Shown: one piece after another, positions 1 through 5,750 of the stretch
Layout: each line of letters opens with the position of its first letter
Numbering within the stretch: position 1 is the stretch's first letter
Assembly: GCA_024644775.1 (NCBI GenBank)
Contig: JAHEHB010000358.1
Coordinates: 1 to 5,750, forward strand
Direction of reading: 5' to 3'
Source: Deltaproteobacteria bacterium
GTDB taxonomy: Bacteria; Desulfobacterota; Desulfobacteria; Desulfobacterales; SURF-15
DNA length: 5,750 bases
The notes under the pieces: generated by a model
What the model was told of the DNA's origin: nothing
What the model saw: only the letters and a program-made list of their open reading frames with translations
The model's database searches: none
Made by a program: the position numbers and the translations under genes

Positions 1-605
1 ATGGCTTTGAGTTTTTTGCTGCCCATCACAGCGCCCAGACCGCATCTTCCGGCAGCCCTGCCCTCTTTTCCGTCATTCATTACACATGCGATATTAACCA
101 GGTTTTCTCCTCCCTGACCGATGGAGGTGACCTCAGCCTTTGGATCGGTTTCGTTTTTTATGATGTCGTCCACCTCAAAGGAGTCTTTTCCCCAGAGGTG
201 GTCCGCAGCGCGAAGTTCGGCAACGCCATTTTTAATCCATAAATACAATGGCTCGGACGCCATGCCCTTTACCACAACACCGTCATAGCCGGCTCTTTTC
301 AGCATAACACCCCAACTGCCGCCGACACTGGCTTCTCCCCAAATACCGGTAAGGGGTGATTTGGCGATCACCGTGTGACGCCCCGAACACGGTACATTGG
401 TTCCTGCGAAAGGACCTGTCATAAAAATAAGAAGATTCTCTGCAGACAGTGGTTCGGTGTTTACATCGGTCTCCTCAATCAATACCTTAGCCGCTAGACC
501 GCTTCCACCCAAATATTTTCGAAGAATTGGCTCATCCAGGGGTTCGTCTTCAACTTTGCGCGATGTCATATCGACCCGCAGCAATTTTCCCATATAACCG
601 TTCAT
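1..605 (-). CDS. Aldehyde:ferredoxin oxidoreductase (tungsten-type AOR family), N-terminal part, 3' end outside window
   Basis: The first 201 residues of an AOR-family enzyme are visible; the gene continues past base 1. Family members oxidise aldehydes to carboxylic acids with ferredoxin, or run in reverse, using a tungsten bis-pterin cofactor and a 4Fe-4S cluster in the cytoplasm. The fragment opens with the typical MNGYMGKLLRVD strand. It then has the glycine-rich segment YLGGSGLAAK (31-40), a CSGRHTVIAKSPLTG stretch (73-87), a GG(S)WG motif (95-99), and the family hallmark GRAAGRCGLGAVMGSKK (182-198) that packs around the pterin cofactor. The cluster cysteines lie in the missing C-terminal part, so activity cannot be judged. 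The ATG at 603-605 was chosen because GGAGG at 615-619 sits 9 nt upstream; Met5 would be 21 nt away. It follows the alcohol dehydrogenase by 20 nt, so the two are probably co-transcribed. The family call is firm; the aldehyde substrate is unknown. Confidence 0.93.
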   Translation of the reverse strand, partial: MNGYMGKLLRVDMTSRKVEDEPLDEPILRKYLGGSGLAAKVLIEETDVNTEPLSAENLLIFMTGPFAGTNVPCSGRHTVIAKSPLTGIWGEASVGGSWGVMLKRAGYDGVVVKGMASEPLYLWIKNGVAELRAADHLWGKDSFEVDDIIKNETDPKAEVTSIGQGGENLVNIACVMNDGKEGRAAGRCGLGAVMGSKKLKA

Positions 606-625
606 TTTGATAATCCTCCAATAAT

Positions 626-1786
626 TTATAACGCCTTCTTGTATAGCATGATTAATTCATCCACGGTACATCTTCGTGGATTGTGCAGATAGGGCGGGAT
701 CTTTGTGGCATCCATGGCCATTTCTCTAAAATGCTCATCCGTCACTCCCATTTTAGATAGGGTTGTCGGAATTCCCAGATCCGCCAATAAACATTTAATC
801 TCATCGATCGCTTTTTGTGCCGCCTCTCGGAGCGTGAAACTTTTGATATTGACGCCCATTGCCACTGCCATTTCGGCAAATCGCTCCATACTGGCCGTCA
901 AATTAAACTCCATTACATGGGGCAACAGGACCGCAATCGCCAGACCGTGTGGAATGTGGTAATAACTTCCCAATGGGTGGGAAAGGGAATGGACGTTTCC
1001 GGTGCGGGTATTGAGAAATGCTGCACCAGCCAGCAAACTGCCCAACATCATGTTGCTTGCAGCGTCCAGGTTTTGTGGATTGGCCGCAAGGGCCCGTAAA
1101 TTAAAAAAGATTCTTCGAATACTCTCTTTTGCCAGGACATCACTGATCGGGTTTGACCCTAAAGAGTAAAATGCCTCGATGGCATGGGTTAAAGCATCGA
1201 TGCCGGTTTCCGCAATTACCCTGGGTGGTAGCGTGGTTAAAAAAACCGGATCAAGGATAGACACTTTTGGTGGCACCAACGGACTGACAATCGCTCCCTT
1301 AAAGTTCTCTTCCGGGTCCGTTAAAACAGAAACACCGGTGACCTCGCTTCCGGTCCCGGCGGTCGTGGGCATAGCGATCAAGGGCAAGGGAGGCTCTTTT
1401 AGCAAATTGACGCCCATATATTCGGTGACGGAACCACTGTTTGTTCCCAACACCGACAACGCCTTTGCCAAATCAACCGAACTACCGCCACCGACACCCA
1501 AAATTCCATCGGTTGGTTCTTCTCTCAAGAACCGGGCGCCTTCTTCGGCGATTTCAGTATCCGGTTCCCCTTTCAAATTGCTAAAAATTCTGCAACCGAT
1601 TCCGGCATCGGAGAGATAACCGGTTACCGTCTCGAAAATAGGTAGATTCGAAAAATTCTCATCCGTTACGATGAGCATCTTTGAGAGCCTCAATTTCTTG
1701 GCTTCTTCACCAATTTTTTGTGCCGAGTGTGCGCCAAAAATTATGCGAGTGGGAAGAATAAAATCGAAGTCTTTTACTGTTTCCAT
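626..1786 (-). CDS. Iron-containing (group III) alcohol dehydrogenase, 386 aa
   Basis: This is a complete cytoplasmic NAD(P)-dependent dehydrogenase that interconverts primary alcohols (or diols) and aldehydes. The nucleotide-binding motif GGGSSVDLAK lies at 99-108. The metal ligands expected by comparison with FucO-like enzymes are all present: Asp197 and His201 (in GIDALTHAIE), His266 and His280 (in HSLSHPLG and HGLAIAVLLPHV, 14 residues apart as in the family), with His270 near the active site. Asp42 in IVTDENF matches the acidic residue that favours NAD over NADP, so NAD is the likely cofactor (inference). The length is normal for the family. The ATG at 1784-1786 is preferred: AAGGAG lies 6 nt upstream, and a GTG at 1832-1834 would add 16 non-conserved residues and place that site inside the gene. 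The downstream AOR, 20 nt away, would consume or supply the aldehyde. The substrate is not predictable from sequence alone. Confidence 0.93.
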   Translation of the reverse strand: METVKDFDFILPTRIIFGAHSAQKIGEEAKKLRLSKMLIVTDENFSNLPIFETVTGYLSDAGIGCRIFSNLKGEPDTEIAEEGARFLREEPTDGILGVGGGSSVDLAKALSVLGTNSGSVTEYMGVNLLKEPPLPLIAMPTTAGTGSEVTGVSVLTDPEENFKGAIVSPLVPPKVSILDPVFLTTLPPRVIAETGIDALTHAIEAFYSLGSNPISDVLAKESIRRIFFNLRALAANPQNLDAASNMMLGSLLAGAAFLNTRTGNVHSLSHPLGSYYHIPHGLAIAVLLPHVMEFNLTASMERFAEMAVAMGVNIKSFTLREAAQKAIDEIKCLLADLGIPTTLSKMGVTDEHFREMAMDATKIPPYLHNPRRCTVDELIMLYKKAL

Positions 1787-1792
1787 ATGTAT

Positions 1793-1798
1793 CTCCTT
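1793..1798 (-). promoter_or_regulatory. Shine-Dalgarno site that fixes the alcohol dehydrogenase start
   Basis: AAGGAG on the minus strand ends 6 nt before the ATG at 1784-1786. It falls within the reading-frame extension back to a GTG at 1832-1834, where it would encode Lys-Glu, so the 386-residue form is more credible than the 402-residue form. Confidence 0.8.
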
Positions 1799-1861
1799 AT
1801 GATCCGTTTCGTATGATGGTTGTATTTCAGCCACTAAGACACCAAGATTCTAATAGGAAAA

Positions 1862-1891
1862 AATTTAGACTCGATAGAAATCGCTTGTCAA
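1862..1891 (-). promoter_or_regulatory. Candidate sigma-70 promoter for the alcohol dehydrogenase-AOR operon
   Basis: On the minus strand a perfect -35 hexamer TTGACA (1891-1886) is followed after 18 nt by TAAATT (1867-1862), which matches the -10 consensus at 4 of 6 positions. Transcription would begin near 1855, giving a leader of about 70 nt before the ATG at 1786. The -35 is strong; the -10 and the 18-nt spacing are only moderate. Confidence 0.45.
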
Positions 1892-1916
1892 GAAAATAAA
1901 TCGATTTTTCAATTGA
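1884..1916. repeat. Three short palindromes in the divergent promoter region (possible operators)
   Basis: Within 33 bases there are three self-complementary elements: CTTGTCAAG (1884-1892), AAATCGATTT (1898-1907) and TCAATTGA (1909-1916). The first covers the candidate -35 hexamers of both strands. Regulator binding here could affect both transcription directions. Each is short enough to arise by chance in AT-rich DNA, and no regulator gene is in the window, so an operator role is only a suggestion. Confidence 0.3.
1885..1913 (+). promoter_or_regulatory. Candidate sigma-70 promoter for the ABC ATPase gene
   Basis: TTGTCA (1885-1890, 5 of 6 to the -35 consensus) and TTCAAT (1908-1913, 4 of 6 to the -10 consensus) are 17 nt apart. 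They would produce a leader of about 65-70 nt. A competing pair is TTGATA (1913-1918) with TAAAAA (1936-1941), also 17 nt apart. The sequence does not decide between them, and AT-rich DNA gives such matches by chance. Confidence 0.28.
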
Positions 1917-1987
1917 TAAATGGTTCTTGCTATTTTAAAAAGATTATGGTTTTTAAAAGAAAAACTAACAGATAGGAGGGGACATCC

Positions 1988-3100
1988 ATGGCACAGGTAT
2001 CGTTACAAAGTTTAAGCAAAAAGTTTGACGAAGTGGTGGCGGTAAACAATGTAAACCTGGAGATTTCCGATAAGGAGTTTGTGGTACTGGTGGGGCCGTC
2101 GGGCTGCGGCAAGACCACAACGCTTCGAATGGTAGCCGGGTTGGAGGAAATTACCGAAGGCGATATTTACATCGGTGAGCGTCTGGTAAACAATCTGGCC
2201 TCAAAGGATCGAAACATCGCCATGGTGTTTCAAAGCTATGCGCTGTATCCGCACATGAAGGTATTTGACAACATGGCCTTTGGGTTAAAGATGCGCAAGG
2301 TGCCAAAGGAAGAAAGAAAGCAGCTTGTGCAGGATGCTGCCGAGGTATTGGGCATCCAGGAGCTGTTGGATCGCAAGCCCAAGCAGCTATCGGGTGGCCA
2401 GAGACAGCGGGTGGCGCTGGGTCGCGCCATTGTGCGGAAACCGGATGTGTTTTTGTTTGATGAGCCGCTGAGCAATTTGGATGCAAAGCTTCGGGTGCAG
2501 ATGAGAACCGAGTTGATCAAGCTTCACAACCGTCTGGAGTCGACCTCTGTGTATGTGACCCATGATCAGGTGGAGGCGATGACCATGGGGGATCGCATTG
2601 TGGTGATGAAAGACGGGTTGATACAGCAGGTGGGTTCTCCGCTTGAGTTGTACAACACGCCGTCGAATCTGTTTGTTGCGGGGTTTATAGGCAGTCCGGC
2701 CATGAACTTTCTCCCCTGTCAGGCGGTAGAGGAAAAAGATCGAATCTATATTTCCACAGACGGCATTAAGATTCCGCTGCCCGAAGAGATGGGAGCCAGT
2801 GTAAAATCAGCCGGTGAGAAGGAATTCGTATTCGGGGTACGCCCGGAGGATATTACCACCGCCGGCGCCGGTGCCGGTGATGACAAGTCCTGGGGGAAGA
2901 CGGAAGGTTTTCAGGCCCATGTAAATGTTATTGAGACGTTGGGTAAGGAGACCTATCTGGATATTACCGCCGGAGATCACAACATGACCGCCATTATCAA
3001 TCCCAACATCACGGTCACGCTAAATGAGGATATCGCGCTTGAAATCAACATGGAAAAGATTCATCTGTTCCGGAAAGATGGGGGGAGCGCGCTTTTTTAA
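1988..3100 (+). CDS. MalK/UgpC-type ABC transporter ATP-binding protein (CUT1 sugar import family), 370 aa
   Basis: This is the cytoplasmic ATPase subunit of a carbohydrate importer. All nucleotide-binding motifs are intact: Walker A GPSGCGKT (36-43), Q-loop Gln82 (FQSYALYPHM), signature LSGGQ (134-138), Walker B VFLFDE with catalytic Glu159 (154-159), D-loop SNLD (162-165) and switch His192. The sequence after about residue 235 is the C-terminal TOBE-like domain typical of MalK/UgpC/MsmX, with GVRPEDI at 283-289. The length is normal for the family. AGGAGG at 1974-1979, 8 nt before the ATG, supports the start. No permease or solute-binding gene is adjacent: the gene upstream diverges and the one downstream converges, so it seems to be transcribed alone. 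It could serve a transporter encoded elsewhere, as MsmX-type shared ATPases do. A glycine-alanine tract at 292-297 interrupts the C-terminal domain. The transported sugar is unknown. Confidence 0.93.
   Translation: MAQVSLQSLSKKFDEVVAVNNVNLEISDKEFVVLVGPSGCGKTTTLRMVAGLEEITEGDIYIGERLVNNLASKDRNIAMVFQSYALYPHMKVFDNMAFGLKMRKVPKEERKQLVQDAAEVLGIQELLDRKPKQLSGGQRQRVALGRAIVRKPDVFLFDEPLSNLDAKLRVQMRTELIKLHNRLESTSVYVTHDQVEAMTMGDRIVVMKDGLIQQVGSPLELYNTPSNLFVAGFIGSPAMNFLPCQAVEEKDRIYISTDGIKIPLPEEMGASVKSAGEKEFVFGVRPEDITTAGAGAGDDKSWGKTEGFQAHVNVIETLGKETYLDITAGDHNMTAIINPNITVTLNEDIALEINMEKIHLFRKDGGSALF
2861..2878 (+). repeat. Three tandem GCCGGY hexamers inside the ABC ATPase gene
   Basis: The hexamers GCCGGC, GCCGGT and GCCGGT run in frame and encode Ala-Gly three times (residues 292-297), just before an acidic Asp-Asp pair. 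They lie in a loop-like stretch of the C-terminal domain, between GVRPEDI and the following strand. The hexamers are in frame, so loss or gain of a unit would change length without breaking the protein. Confidence 0.8.
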
Positions 3101-3119
3101 ATAAACAGTTTCCTTTGTT

Positions 3120-4337
3120 TTATTCTTCGGCCCAGCGTGTCAGGAAATAGCTCTTTTCACGCTCGAAGACTCGATTAATATTTTCAATATATTCCTCGCA
3201 TTCTTTGGTGTCGGCATTTCTTGTTTTATTGAAAAACGATAGCTGGCGAGATAAGTAGAGGGGAACCATCGAATCGATCAGCCGCATCTGCGGAAGGGTA
3301 CCATTTCGATAGGCCACTGCAAAATCGTACAGCGTGCGGCACCAGATCCGACTGGGATAATAAACCTGTTCTTTTGGTTCTTCTTTGGCCTTTCGAATCG
3401 CTTCTAAGTTCTGGGGAGAAATAACCGTCTCCCACTCCCCTTTGTATTTTTCATATCCGGTTATAAAAGTATCATAAAGATGATCGGTATCAACACCGGG
3501 CACGGGAGGTTTTTCGTTCTCCCCAAGGCCAAAACCGTAAATCGGTGTCGGCAGGCTTTGTGTGGTATTTTTCCAAACATTTTCAAATTCAACGATGAGG
3601 TCAAAAAGCGTCCACATGACCTGTTTGAACATGGGTTTTAATTGCCTGGCCGGATCCTTGACACGATGACTTTTGGGGGCGCCGAGAAACGTTTGGCAAA
3701 CCGAAAATCCTCGAGCGACGGCAGTGGTGGTCATCCAGACATCGATACCATAACCGCCCACGCGGTCATTCCACGATTGTTCCGACAGATAGGCTCGCGC
3801 AAGTTTTCCTGAGAATCCAAAGTCCCCCCCAATGGGTTGTCTGATACGCGGTCCGAATAATGTTCTCAAAACAGGATAACAACAATGGTTTGTAATGGAT
3901 GCGTCGTATTTATGGCGGTCGTAAATCGGCGTGACATAATCAAATCCGGAAAATAAGGGTTCCCCGAGGTATTGTATCCATTTCGGGGTGATACTGGTTA
4001 AATCGGCATCCACCATCACCACCGCTTTTGCCGTAAACTCACACGCAGTTTTAAACAAGTTCTTTGCGTTGTTCCCTTTACCCTTATTTCCTTTAGGATT
4101 TGAGACGTATATCTTGGGTGTCTTTGTCGGTGTGCCCAGGAAGGCTTCCTTTGTACCATCCATTGAGTGATTATCCGCATTGACGATCGCCGCGGATTTA
4201 TCTGAAAAATAGGTCGTAAGCCCCTCATCTGCCATTTGAGTGACAAACGAGATATAATCTGCTTCATTGTACGAAGGCATGCCCACTATGATATCCGCAT
4301 GGTCGATGGGGGAGGATTTTTCAACAATCGTGTTCAA
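3120..4337 (-). CDS. GT-A glycosyltransferase resembling glucosyl-3-phosphoglycerate / glucosylglycerate synthases (GT81-like), 405 aa
   Basis: This is a soluble nucleotide-sugar-dependent glycosyltransferase with no signal peptide or membrane helix. Visible GT-A features in order: PSYNE (21-25) after the first strand, NADNHSMDGT (53-62), the glycine/lysine loop GNKGKGNNAK (83-92), the metal-binding DAD (110-112) in VVMVDADLTS, YPVLRTLFGPRIRQPIGGDFGFSG (154-177), YGIDVWM (196-202) and His224 in the following loop. The order and spacing of the FGP-R-QP-GG and YG-(I/V)-(D/E) blocks recall the GpgS/GT81 group, which joins glucose to (3-phospho)glycerate for compatible solutes or methylglucose polysaccharide primers. 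The acceptor here is inferred, not shown; mannosylglycerate-type or other acceptors are possible. The start is TTG at 4335-4337: AAGGA lies 8 nt upstream, an in-frame TGA lies 12 nt upstream, and the next candidate (GTG, Val18) would cut the first strand. It follows the aldo/keto reductase by 32 nt. Confidence 0.8.
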   Translation of the reverse strand: MNTIVEKSSPIDHADIIVGMPSYNEADYISFVTQMADEGLTTYFSDKSAAIVNADNHSMDGTKEAFLGTPTKTPKIYVSNPKGNKGKGNNAKNLFKTACEFTAKAVVMVDADLTSITPKWIQYLGEPLFSGFDYVTPIYDRHKYDASITNHCCYPVLRTLFGPRIRQPIGGDFGFSGKLARAYLSEQSWNDRVGGYGIDVWMTTTAVARGFSVCQTFLGAPKSHRVKDPARQLKPMFKQVMWTLFDLIVEFENVWKNTTQSLPTPIYGFGLGENEKPPVPGVDTDHLYDTFITGYEKYKGEWETVISPQNLEAIRKAKEEPKEQVYYPSRIWCRTLYDFAVAYRNGTLPQMRLIDSMVPLYLSRQLSFFNKTRNADTKECEEYIENINRVFEREKSYFLTRWAEE

Positions 4338-4345
4338 TCTATGAT

Positions 4346-4350
4346 TCCTT
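4346..4350 (-). promoter_or_regulatory. Shine-Dalgarno site supporting a TTG start of the glycosyltransferase
   Basis: AAGGA on the minus strand lies 8 nt before TTG at 4337-4335. An in-frame TGA just upstream overlaps this region and leaves no ATG or GTG before the conserved DIIVGMPSYNE strand, so the rare TTG codon is the best start. Confidence 0.7.
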
Positions 4351-4369
4351 CAATGACACCGACAAATGA

Positions 4370-5368
4370 TCAATCGATTTTCTTACCGGCAAGCGATGGT
4401 GCCACCGTAGCTGCCGGATTATAATTCTCCGTCGCATCCTTATATTGGTTTTTAAGCCATTCGATAACCTTATCTTCAAGCACAGGTAACGAAGCGACCG
4501 CCATATTTTGTTTCATCTGTTCTGCCGTTCGAGCGCCCACGATTACGCTGGACACGGCGTTTGGTTCAAGCGCAAATCGAATGGCGACCTGAGGTAAAGA
4601 GATATAAGGGGCGTGTATCACGTAGGATTCCATCTCCCCAACCTGTTTCAAAATTTCCTTGAGGGTATCACGGGTGTATTTACTGCGATGCCCTGCGGGA
4701 AATTCGCTTCCCGGTTGATATTTACCGGTCAGAAATCCACTTTCAAGCACGGTTCTGGCCACCACGCCAACACCTCTTTCCTGTGCGTATTCAAATATCT
4801 CTGAATTGCGCTGTCGAAAGATACTGTAAACGATCTGTACCGCATCCACCCGACCGGTATCAATGTACTGTTTGCAGATCCTGACCGTATCTTCGGAAAC
4901 AGAAGGCCCTTTGATAGAAGCGCCAATCCATTTGATTTTACCTTCTTCTTTGAGTTTTTCGTATTCATCCAGCGCGCGATTCATGACGTCCGGATCATCC
5001 GGTGGCCAATGCAGATAATACAGATCCACATAGTCTGTGTGAAGTAAACGAAGGGAATGCTCCAGGTCGGTCCTGATTTCCGGGATGGTTTCTACTGAAG
5101 CGCTCCGTTGCGTTTTGCTTGCAATAAAAAGCGTATCGCGCAGCCCCTTGCCTTTTAACGCGACACCGATTCTCGCCTCGCTTTCGCCATAGACGCGGGC
5201 GGTATCGATATGGTTGCCTCCGGCATCGATATAGGCATCTACCGTCTGAATGGCCTCTTTTTCATCCAAAGGACCATACGAGGTGCCCCCAATGGGCCAT
5301 GCGCCAAAACCCAGTTCCGAAATCTCAAATCCCGTTCTTCCAAAAACGCGTTTTGCAGGTTCTACCAT
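4370..5368 (-). CDS. Aldo/keto reductase, 332 aa
   Basis: This is a cytoplasmic NAD(P)H-dependent oxidoreductase of the AKR superfamily with a TIM-barrel fold, which reduces aldehydes or ketones or oxidises the matching alcohols. The full catalytic tetrad is visible: Asp55 and Tyr60 (HIDTARVYGESE), Lys85 (FIASKT) and His120 (YLHWP). The N-terminal RTGFEISELGFGAWPIGG and the C-terminal IVGARTAEQMKQN, whose Arg280 region binds the cofactor phosphate, are typical of the YhdN/aryl-alcohol dehydrogenase-like bacterial group, and NADPH is the likely cofactor (inference). The length fits that group. GGAG at 5377-5380, 8 nt upstream, supports the ATG at 5366-5368. It lies 68 nt after the TRAP permease gene and 32 nt before the glycosyltransferase, on the same strand, so co-transcription is likely. 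Its substrate cannot be read from sequence; the context favours a sugar- or acid-derived carbonyl compound. Confidence 0.92.
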   Translation of the reverse strand: MVEPAKRVFGRTGFEISELGFGAWPIGGTSYGPLDEKEAIQTVDAYIDAGGNHIDTARVYGESEARIGVALKGKGLRDTLFIASKTQRSASVETIPEIRTDLEHSLRLLHTDYVDLYYLHWPPDDPDVMNRALDEYEKLKEEGKIKWIGASIKGPSVSEDTVRICKQYIDTGRVDAVQIVYSIFRQRNSEIFEYAQERGVGVVARTVLESGFLTGKYQPGSEFPAGHRSKYTRDTLKEILKQVGEMESYVIHAPYISLPQVAIRFALEPNAVSSVIVGARTAEQMKQNMAVASLPVLEDKVIEWLKNQYKDATENYNPAATVAPSLAGKKID

Positions 5369-5436
5369 AGATCACGCTCCTTATTTTTGTAATTCCAGTA
5401 CCCCATAGTTTCCAATAAATCAAGCGCCCTACCTAT

Positions 5437-5750
5437 CTATTTAATCATAAGATTCGGAATAAACAATACCAGACTTGGAACGTAAGTAATGAGCAGCAGA
5501 ACAAAAATCAGCGGCAATATAAATACCCATACAGACCGCGCCACTTTTTCAAAAGGCAACTCGACAATGCTCACCAAAACATAGAGAACCGGTCCTACCG
5601 GCGGCGTCAACAGTCCGATCATCAAATTAAGGATCATCACCACCCCAAAATGAATGGGATGAACCCCAAGGGAATTCATCAGGGGATCCAGTATGGGTAT
5701 CAGGAGTATCATCGCGGGAATGGGGGGCAGAAACGTTCCAATGAAAAGGA
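5437..5750 (-). CDS. TRAP transporter large permease (DctM type), C-terminal part, 5' end outside window
   Basis: The last 103 residues of an inner-membrane TRAP permease are visible, continuing past the right edge. The large subunit moves an organic acid or related solute, captured by a periplasmic DctP-like protein, using a sodium gradient. The fragment begins within LFIGTFLPPIPA, the family's GTF...PA loop. It continues through IHFGVVMILNLMIGLLTPPVGPVLYV, where the GLxTPPVG motif is a DctM signature. It ends with a strongly hydrophobic helix (about residues 75-97, VFILPLIFVLLLITYVPSLV) and a short tail ending in MIK and a TAG stop. An internal ATG at 5710-5712 lies mid-domain and is not a start. 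The small subunit and binding protein are presumably beyond the right edge (inference). No clear terminator separates it from the aldo/keto reductase 68 nt downstream. Confidence 0.92.
   Translation of the reverse strand, partial: LFIGTFLPPIPAMILLIPILDPLMNSLGVHPIHFGVVMILNLMIGLLTPPVGPVLYVLVSIVELPFEKVARSVWVFILPLIFVLLLITYVPSLVLFIPNLMIK

Noticed and set aside
1179..1619. A 146-codon open frame on the plus strand opposite the alcohol dehydrogenase gene.
   Set aside because: It is antisense to a fully conserved enzyme, has no recognisable motif, and is best explained as a shadow frame.
1787..1834. A 16-residue N-terminal extension of the alcohol dehydrogenase from a GTG at 1832-1834.
   Set aside because: A strong AAGGAG site precedes the internal ATG at 1786 by 6 nt, and the extra residues are not like the family N-terminus.
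1921..1932. TGGTTCTTGC as a sigma-54 promoter.
   Set aside because: The GG and GC dinucleotides are too close; the -24/-12 spacing is not met.
1933..1958. TTTTAAAA occurring twice (1933-1940 and 1951-1958), as a paired operator.
   Set aside because: The segment is very AT-rich and such octamers are expected by chance; it may simply help DNA melting upstream of the ABC gene.
3086..3099. GC-rich palindrome AGCGCGCT followed by a run of T, as an intrinsic terminator for the ABC gene.
   Set aside because: The palindrome has no unpaired loop, so a stable hairpin of useful length cannot form, and the T run is within the coding sequence.
5369..5436. An internal promoter in the gap before the aldo/keto reductase (TTGATT or TTGGAA as -35).
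   Set aside because: No -10 of better than 4 of 6 matches lies at a suitable distance, and the -35 matches are weak; read-through from the TRAP gene is simpler.

Overview
The window is chromosomal-type bacterial DNA of moderate GC, with dense genes and strong Shine-Dalgarno sites. It most resembles an anaerobic, metabolically versatile proteobacterium. Four gene types together suggest a sulfate-reducing Desulfobacterota-like host: a tungsten-type aldehyde:ferredoxin oxidoreductase (AOR), a group III iron alcohol dehydrogenase, a TRAP carboxylate transporter and a CUT1-type ABC ATPase. This is an inference from gene content; no marker gene is present. I see no RNA gene, insertion sequence, CRISPR array, phage gene or origin.

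Left part (1-1786, minus strand): an iron-containing alcohol dehydrogenase is followed 20 nt later by an AOR that runs off the left edge. They look like one operon that interconverts alcohol, aldehyde and carboxylic acid, linking NAD(H) to ferredoxin.

Middle (1787-3100): a 201-nt AT-rich divergent intergenic region holds short palindromes. One of these, at 1884-1892, carries a consensus -35 hexamer on the minus strand and a near-consensus one on the plus strand. To its right, on the plus strand, is a complete MalK/UgpC-type sugar ABC transporter ATPase. It has no permease or binding-protein gene beside it and is followed after 19 nt by a convergent gene.

Right part (3120-5750, minus strand): in transcription order, the C-terminal end of a TRAP transporter large permease (DctM type, running off the right edge), an aldo/keto reductase, and a GT-A glycosyltransferase resembling the glucosyl-3-phosphoglycerate / glucosylglycerate synthase group. 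The spacings (68 and 32 nt) fit one operon. A speculative reading is that an organic acid is imported or made by reduction and then glycosylated into a glycoside such as glucosylglycerate, a known compatible solute. The most unusual item is this TRAP-reductase-glycosyltransferase linkage. Nothing else points to a clearly new system.
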